Origin: Pseudomonadota bacterium
GTDB lineage: Bacteria; Pseudomonadota; Gammaproteobacteria; Burkholderiales; Sulfuriferulaceae
Reading direction: 5' to 3'
DNA: 64,000 bases
Assembly (NCBI GenBank): GCA_021786845.1
Contig: JAJYMO010000035.1
Location: 1-64,000, forward strand
Below, one piece after another: positions 59,081-64,000 of the stretch; the stretch's first letter is position 1; each line of letters starts with the position of its first letter. The position numbers and the translations under genes are program-made. The notes under the pieces were generated by a model. The model saw nothing but the letters and a program-made list of their open reading frames with translations. It did no database searches and had not been told where the DNA came from.

Positions 59081-59204
59081 AGTTTTCGTTCTCATGACAA
59101 TTCGGGATTAAGCAAATGATTAATTTTGTGTTTCGCAACATAACGGTAGGGGTTGGCGTGGAAGTGCGTCAGGCCGGGCAAGCCAAATGGAGATGGGTTC
59201 AATC

Positions 59205-59843
59205 ATGCGCGCACTGACAGAATTAACCGGTTTGGTGGTGCCTTTGGATCGTGCCAATGTGGACACGGATGCCATTATCCCCAAGCAGTTTTTGAAATCT
59301 ATTTTGCGCAGTGGTTTCGGTGTGAATTTGTTCGATGCGTGGCGCTATCTGGATCAGGGAGAGCCGGGTCAGGATTGCAGTCAACGCCCCTTAAATCCTG
59401 ATTTTGTGCTGAATCAGCCGCGTTATCAGGGCGCGCAGATTTTGCTGGCACGGGAAAATTTTGGTTGCGGATCAAGTCGGGAACATGCGCCTTGGGCGAT
59501 TGCCGATTATGGTTTGAGGGTGTTGATTGCGCCCGGTTTTGCCGATATTTTTTATAATAATTGCTTCAAAAATGGTTTGCTGCCTATCGTGTTGCCCGCA
59601 GAGCAGGTTGAGCGCTTGTTCCAGGAAACCTTCGCTCACCCTGGTTATCAGCTGCATGTGGATTTGGTGAAACAGGAAATTGTGACGCCTGCAGGTGAAA
59701 TTTTAACCTTTGATGTGGATGCGCACCGCAAGTTGTGCCTGTTAAATGGTTGGGATGACATTGGCTTGACCTTGCAGCACCTTGGAGAGATTCGTGCTTA
59801 TGAAGCACAAAGAATAATTGATGCACCTTGGTTGTTTAGTTGA
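59205..59843 (+). CDS. leuD: 3-isopropylmalate dehydratase small subunit
   Basis: [37 protein letters not shown]. Confidence 0.98.
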   Translation: MRALTELTGLVVPLDRANVDTDAIIPKQFLKSILRSGFGVNLFDAWRYLDQGEPGQDCSQRPLNPDFVLNQPRYQGAQILLARENFGCGSSREHAPWAIADYGLRVLIAPGFADIFYNNCFKNGLLPIVLPAEQVERLFQETFAHPGYQLHVDLVKQEIVTPAGEILTFDVDAHRKLCLLNGWDDIGLTLQHLGEIRAYEAQRIIDAPWLFS

Positions 59844-59862
59844 TCAGATGGAGTAATTGTTG

Positions 59863-60927
59863 ATGAAGATTGCAGTGTTGCCGGGCGATGGCATTGGCCC
59901 TGAAGTGGTTGAGCAGGCGGTGAAGGTGTTACGGATTTTGGCGCTGGATGGTTTGCCGATAGAAATGGATTATGCGGCGATAGGGGGTGCGGGTTACGAT
60001 GAAGCTGGTGACCCTTTGCCAGAAAACACATTGGCGTTGGCACGCGCAGCCGATGCGGTGTTGCTGGGTGCGGTAGGCGGTCCGCGTTATGATGCCCTGG
60101 CACGACCGCTGCGTCCAGAGCAGGGTTTGTTGCGAATTCGTAAAGAATTGAATTTATTCGCTAATTTACGCCCGGTGCGGGTCTATCCGGAATTGGCAGG
60201 CGCCTCGACTTTGCGTCCGGAAGTGGTGTCGGGTCTGGATTTAATGATCGTGCGTGAATTGACTGGCGATTTGTATTTCGGCCAACCGCGAGGGATTCAT
60301 ATCAACGCCGATGGCGAACGCGAAGGTTATAACACCATGCGCTATGCGGAGTCGGAAGTGCGGCGTGTCGCCCATACCGGTTTCCAAATCGCCATGAAGC
60401 GCAGTAAAAAACTGTGTTCGGTGGAAAAAGCCAATGTGCTGGAAACCAGCGAATTGTGGCGCGAAGTGGTCATCGAAACCGCGCGCGACTACCCAGAAGT
60501 GGCGTTATCGCACATGTATGTCGATAACGCCGCCATGCAGTTGGTGCGTAATCCAAAGCAGTTTGATGTGATCTTGACAGGCAATATCTTTGGTGACATT
60601 TTGTCGGATGAAGCCTCGATGTTAACCGGCTCTATTGGCATGTTGGGTTCTGCTTCACTGAATGCGGCGAGTAAAGGGATGTATGAGCCTATCCATGGCT
60701 CAGCGCCGGACATTGCCGGGCAAGACAGCGCGAATCCATTGGCAACCATCTTGTCGGCAGCGATGATGATGCGCTATACCTTTGGGCAGGATGAAGCAGC
60801 AGATCGTATTGAACGGGCAGTCAGCGCGGTCATCACGCAAGGTTTGCGGACTCAGGATATCTATACGCAGGGGCATCAACGCGTAGGGTGTGCAGCAATG
60901 GGCGATGCAGTGGTTGCTGCATTGTAA
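59863..60927 (+). CDS. leuB: 3-isopropylmalate dehydrogenase
   Basis: [64 protein letters not shown]. Confidence 0.98.
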   Translation: MKIAVLPGDGIGPEVVEQAVKVLRILALDGLPIEMDYAAIGGAGYDEAGDPLPENTLALARAADAVLLGAVGGPRYDALARPLRPEQGLLRIRKELNLFANLRPVRVYPELAGASTLRPEVVSGLDLMIVRELTGDLYFGQPRGIHINADGEREGYNTMRYAESEVRRVAHTGFQIAMKRSKKLCSVEKANVLETSELWREVVIETARDYPEVALSHMYVDNAAMQLVRNPKQFDVILTGNIFGDILSDEASMLTGSIGMLGSASLNAASKGMYEPIHGSAPDIAGQDSANPLATILSAAMMMRYTFGQDEAADRIERAVSAVITQGLRTQDIYTQGHQRVGCAAMGDAVVAAL

Positions 60928-60956
60928 TGGATATGACAACAGGATCGGATCACTCG

Positions 60957-62069
60957 ATGATGCAAGTGGGCGTAGTGGGTTGGCGTGGCATGGTGGGTTC
61001 AGTGCTGCTGCAGCGTATGCGTGAGGAACGCGACTTTGATGCTTGCAATCCAGTCTTTTTTTCTACTTCGCAGGTGGGCGGTTTGGCACCGGATGTGGGG
61101 AAACCTGTACCCGTGTTGCAGGATGCCTTTGATCTGGAAACACTTCAAGATATGGATGTTATTTTGTCCGCGCAAGGTGGCGATTACACTGAAAAAATCT
61201 ACGGCCCTTTGCGGGCGGCAGGTTGGAAAGGTTATTGGATTGATGCCGCTTCAACGTTGCGGATGGCGCCAGAAAGCATCATTGTGCTTGATCCAGTTAA
61301 TTCGCAGGTGATTGATGAAGCGCTGGCACAGGGTAAAACAGATTTTATTGGCGGGAATTGCACCGTTTCCTTAATGTTGATGGCTTTGGGCGGTCTGTTT
61401 CAAGCGGACAAAGTGGAATGGGTAACCGCCATGACCTATCAGGCTGCCTCAGGGGCCGGGGCGCAAAACATGCGCGAATTATTAAACCAGATGGGCCACA
61501 TTCATCAGGGCGTAGCCGCACAACTGGATAATCCTGCTGCCAGCATACTGGACATTGATCGGGGCGTGGCGATGATTATGCGCGATGCGCATTTCCCGTC
61601 ACAGCAGTTTGGCGTGCCTTTGGCAGGCAGTCTGATTCCATGGATAGATAAAGATTTGGGTAATGGGCAGAGTAAGGAAGAATGGAAAGCCAGCGCTGAA
61701 ACCAACAAAATTTTAGGTTACGCGCCCGGACAAATTCCGGTTGATGGGTTATGCGTACGTGTTGGCGCCATGCGATGCCACAGTCAAGCTTTGACCATTA
61801 AGCTCAAGCAGGATTTACCGATGGATGAAATCGAACAGATGATTGCCGGGCACAATGATTGGGTGAAATTGGTGCCTAATGAACGCGAAATCAGTATGCA
61901 GCAATTGACGCCCACAGCGGTAACCGGCACACTGACTGTACCTGTCGGGCGTTTGCGAAAACTGTCCGTGGGCAGTCATTTTTTGTCGGCATTTACTGTG
62001 GGTGATCAGTTGTTATGGGGGGCGGCGGAACCTTTGCGGCGTATGTTGCGCATTATTTTACAGCGTTAA
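60957..62069 (+). CDS. asd: Aspartate-semialdehyde dehydrogenase (start uncertain)
   Basis: [41 protein letters not shown]. Confidence 0.97.
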   Translation: MMQVGVVGWRGMVGSVLLQRMREERDFDACNPVFFSTSQVGGLAPDVGKPVPVLQDAFDLETLQDMDVILSAQGGDYTEKIYGPLRAAGWKGYWIDAASTLRMAPESIIVLDPVNSQVIDEALAQGKTDFIGGNCTVSLMLMALGGLFQADKVEWVTAMTYQAASGAGAQNMRELLNQMGHIHQGVAAQLDNPAASILDIDRGVAMIMRDAHFPSQQFGVPLAGSLIPWIDKDLGNGQSKEEWKASAETNKILGYAPGQIPVDGLCVRVGAMRCHSQALTIKLKQDLPMDEIEQMIAGHNDWVKLVPNEREISMQQLTPTAVTGTLTVPVGRLRKLSVGSHFLSAFTVGDQLLWGAAEPLRRMLRIILQR

Positions 62070-62303
62070 AGTCATTGGGTGGGGCGCGCAGGGTGTTAAT
62101 TTTGATGCAGGGTACGGATAAACCAAATCATCTGTCAGGGCACGGGATGATGATTGAAAATTGACCACCAGCACGCATAGGGGCGGGAAGTGTCACCGAA
62201 TGAATGATCAGGGAGTGGTTATCGTTGTGAGCCGATTTTCGAAGAAGCCGGTGCAAATGGGGACATCCTTACTTCGTTCCTGATAAATATAAAGGTTGAG
62301 ACA

Positions 62304-63674
62304 ATGCAAACAAAGAAAATTGTAATTGCCATATCAGCTGCGATGGGGTTAATGCTTAATGGGGTGGTGTTGGGTGCCGAACTGGGTAAAGTTCAGCTTG
62401 ATTCCGGACTTGATCAACCCTTAAGTGCAGACATTGAGCTGACGGTACCCAATGCTGTCGAGCTGAAACACCTGCACGCCAGGATGGGTGAGCGTGATGC
62501 ATTTCATCGCGCTCATTTGAATTTCCCCCCCATACTTAACACAGTTCGCTTTCAGCTGCATTCGAAAGCGGATGGTTCAATGGTGGTGCATTTGAGCTCG
62601 GATCAACCGGTCACAACACCCGTTCTCGATATGTTGATTGAACTGGATTGGGGTACGGGCCTGACCCTGCAAGAATATCGTTTGTCGTTGAATCCTGTCG
62701 GATTGAATAAGGGAATTCAGCAAGCATCGAACTCAGTCGTCAACGGAACTGTCGCCGGTACAGTGCGATTACCAGTACAGGTACAACGGGCACCAGGTAC
62801 GAATGCAATGCCGCAGAACCCAACGCCTTTGACACAGAAATCAACGCTGGAGACGAATGCATCCGCAACCCATACCATTTGTATTCAGAAGGGCATGACG
62901 CTAAGTGGCATTGCTGTTCAATACCTGCCGAAAGGTGTTCATCTGGATCAGATGTTGTTGGCTTTGTATCAGAAGAATATACAGGCATTTGATGGTAATA
63001 TGAGCCGGATGCAAGCGGGTCGGACTTTGCGTATGCCTGGTCAGGATGACCTTGCAGCGATAAACGAACATGCGGCTGAGCACGAAGTGCAGATCCAGGC
63101 AGAAGCTTGGGACAGGTATCGGCAAAAACTGGCCATTGAGACGAAACGTTCGGCTGCACGACGCTCATCTTCCAACGAGGTTCATGGGCATGTTGTGGCG
63201 ATGATGCCAGAAAAAACTGTTTCGCCAGGTCAACGTTTGGATGAACTCAAATTATCTCATGCGGTTTTGCCGGCATCTGCGCATCGGGGAAAAAGCTTCA
63301 TTCAGCCACAACCCACAGCCATAGAGAAGAAGCGGATGGTGAGGGATGATATGGCTGCCCGGCAAAATGCCTTGAAAGAAGAAAAAATACGCAAGGCGTT
63401 GCTGGAAGAAAATTCCCGAAATATTCAAAAGTTGCTGGCGTTAAAAAAACAGGCAATGAATGAAAATAAACCAGCGAGTCTTGTGGTGGCCGCAACAGCA
63501 TCTCCCGATACGGTTTCCGTTTCACGGTCGCAGTCCATGACAAAGTGGTATAAAAAAATTAATTTAAGTGATGTGTTTGCAGGCGGTGCAGTTGTGCTGC
63601 TGCTGGTTTGGCTCAAGTCGATTATCCACCATCGTAAGAAAATTGAGCAGAAACAAAAAATCTATCCTGAGTAG
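62304..63674 (+). CDS. FimV-like protein (N-terminal FimV domain, LysM-like segment, C-terminal TM)
   Basis: LGKVQLDSGLDQPLSADIELTVPNAVELKHLHARMG...; downstream of asd, the usual fimV position. Confidence 0.85.
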   Translation: MQTKKIVIAISAAMGLMLNGVVLGAELGKVQLDSGLDQPLSADIELTVPNAVELKHLHARMGERDAFHRAHLNFPPILNTVRFQLHSKADGSMVVHLSSDQPVTTPVLDMLIELDWGTGLTLQEYRLSLNPVGLNKGIQQASNSVVNGTVAGTVRLPVQVQRAPGTNAMPQNPTPLTQKSTLETNASATHTICIQKGMTLSGIAVQYLPKGVHLDQMLLALYQKNIQAFDGNMSRMQAGRTLRMPGQDDLAAINEHAAEHEVQIQAEAWDRYRQKLAIETKRSAARRSSSNEVHGHVVAMMPEKTVSPGQRLDELKLSHAVLPASAHRGKSFIQPQPTAIEKKRMVRDDMAARQNALKEEKIRKALLEENSRNIQKLLALKKQAMNENKPASLVVAATASPDTVSVSRSQSMTKWYKKINLSDVFAGGAVVLLLVWLKSIIHHRKKIEQKQKIYPE

Positions 63675-63756
63675 ATTTGGAAATACTTGAAGTAATGAGG
63701 TGGATTCTCGTCTATTTTGATACGAGAAAAAAATCGAAATTAAAGGGGTTGTGACA

Positions 63757-64000
63757 ATGCAAGTAAAGAGAATCGTTTCAGGCGTATCTGCCGCCTTATG
63801 GTTGATGTGTTACACATCGGCTTTTGGGGCGGGATTGGGTAAGATATGGGTGAATTCTAAACTTGGACAACCTTTAAGTGCTGATGTTGAGCTGATTGTG
63901 CCTGACAGCGCTGAACTGAAATCATTGCATGCCCGCATGGGATCGGCTGACGCATTTAATAAAGCCAATCTGGAAATGACTTCCGCACTCGAATCCGTTC
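63757..64000 (+). CDS. Second FimV-like protein (partial, runs off the window)
   Basis: MQVKRIVSGVSAALWLMCYTSAFGAGLGKIWVNSKLGQPLSADVELIVPDSAELKSLHARMGSADAF; clear paralogue of 62304-63674. Confidence 0.85.
   Translation, partial: MQVKRIVSGVSAALWLMCYTSAFGAGLGKIWVNSKLGQPLSADVELIVPDSAELKSLHARMGSADAFNKANLEMTSALESV

Overview
The window is a compact, chromosomal core-genome segment from a proteobacterium. Gene order and content (obgE-rpmA-rplU / ispB / pilSR; tpiA-secG-tRNA-Leu-nuoA-N; leuCDB-asd-fimV) suggest Betaproteobacteria, but this is inference. Nearly all coding capacity belongs to recognisable families: proB (partial), obgE, rpmA, rplU, ispB, pilS/pilR, a CaCA exchanger, ribD, nrdR, glyA, ygfZ-like, queF, kdpFABCDE with a small leader ORF, osmC-like, carA/carB, greA, rlmE, ftsH, folP, glmM, pstSCAB, tpiA, secG, tRNA-Leu(GAG), nuoA-N, a FIST-domain protein, nth, leuCDB, asd and two tandem fimV-like genes (the second cut by the window end). 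I see no phage, CRISPR array, toxin-antitoxin cassette or multi-gene defence system. The unexplained signal is in intergenic structured repeats: (1) a 266-bp element with perfect 30-bp terminal inverted repeats, built from two inverted copies of a 99-nt hairpin module, inserted with a TTA direct repeat at the convergent pilR/CaCA junction and supplying a new pilR stop codon; a single-module copy lies next to pstB; (2) a 243-bp inverted-repeat element containing a cloverleaf-like four-way fold between glmM and pstB; (3) an inverted pair of palindrome-rich repeats bracketing carA; (4) a deleted, ORF-less group II intron remnant with class-C features directly behind a Rho-independent terminator. 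Other items are a 30-aa membrane ORF ahead of kdpF, putative KdpE and Pho-box operators, and tandem fimV-like genes. All repeat and fold claims were read by eye from the sequence; no folding or database search was run.
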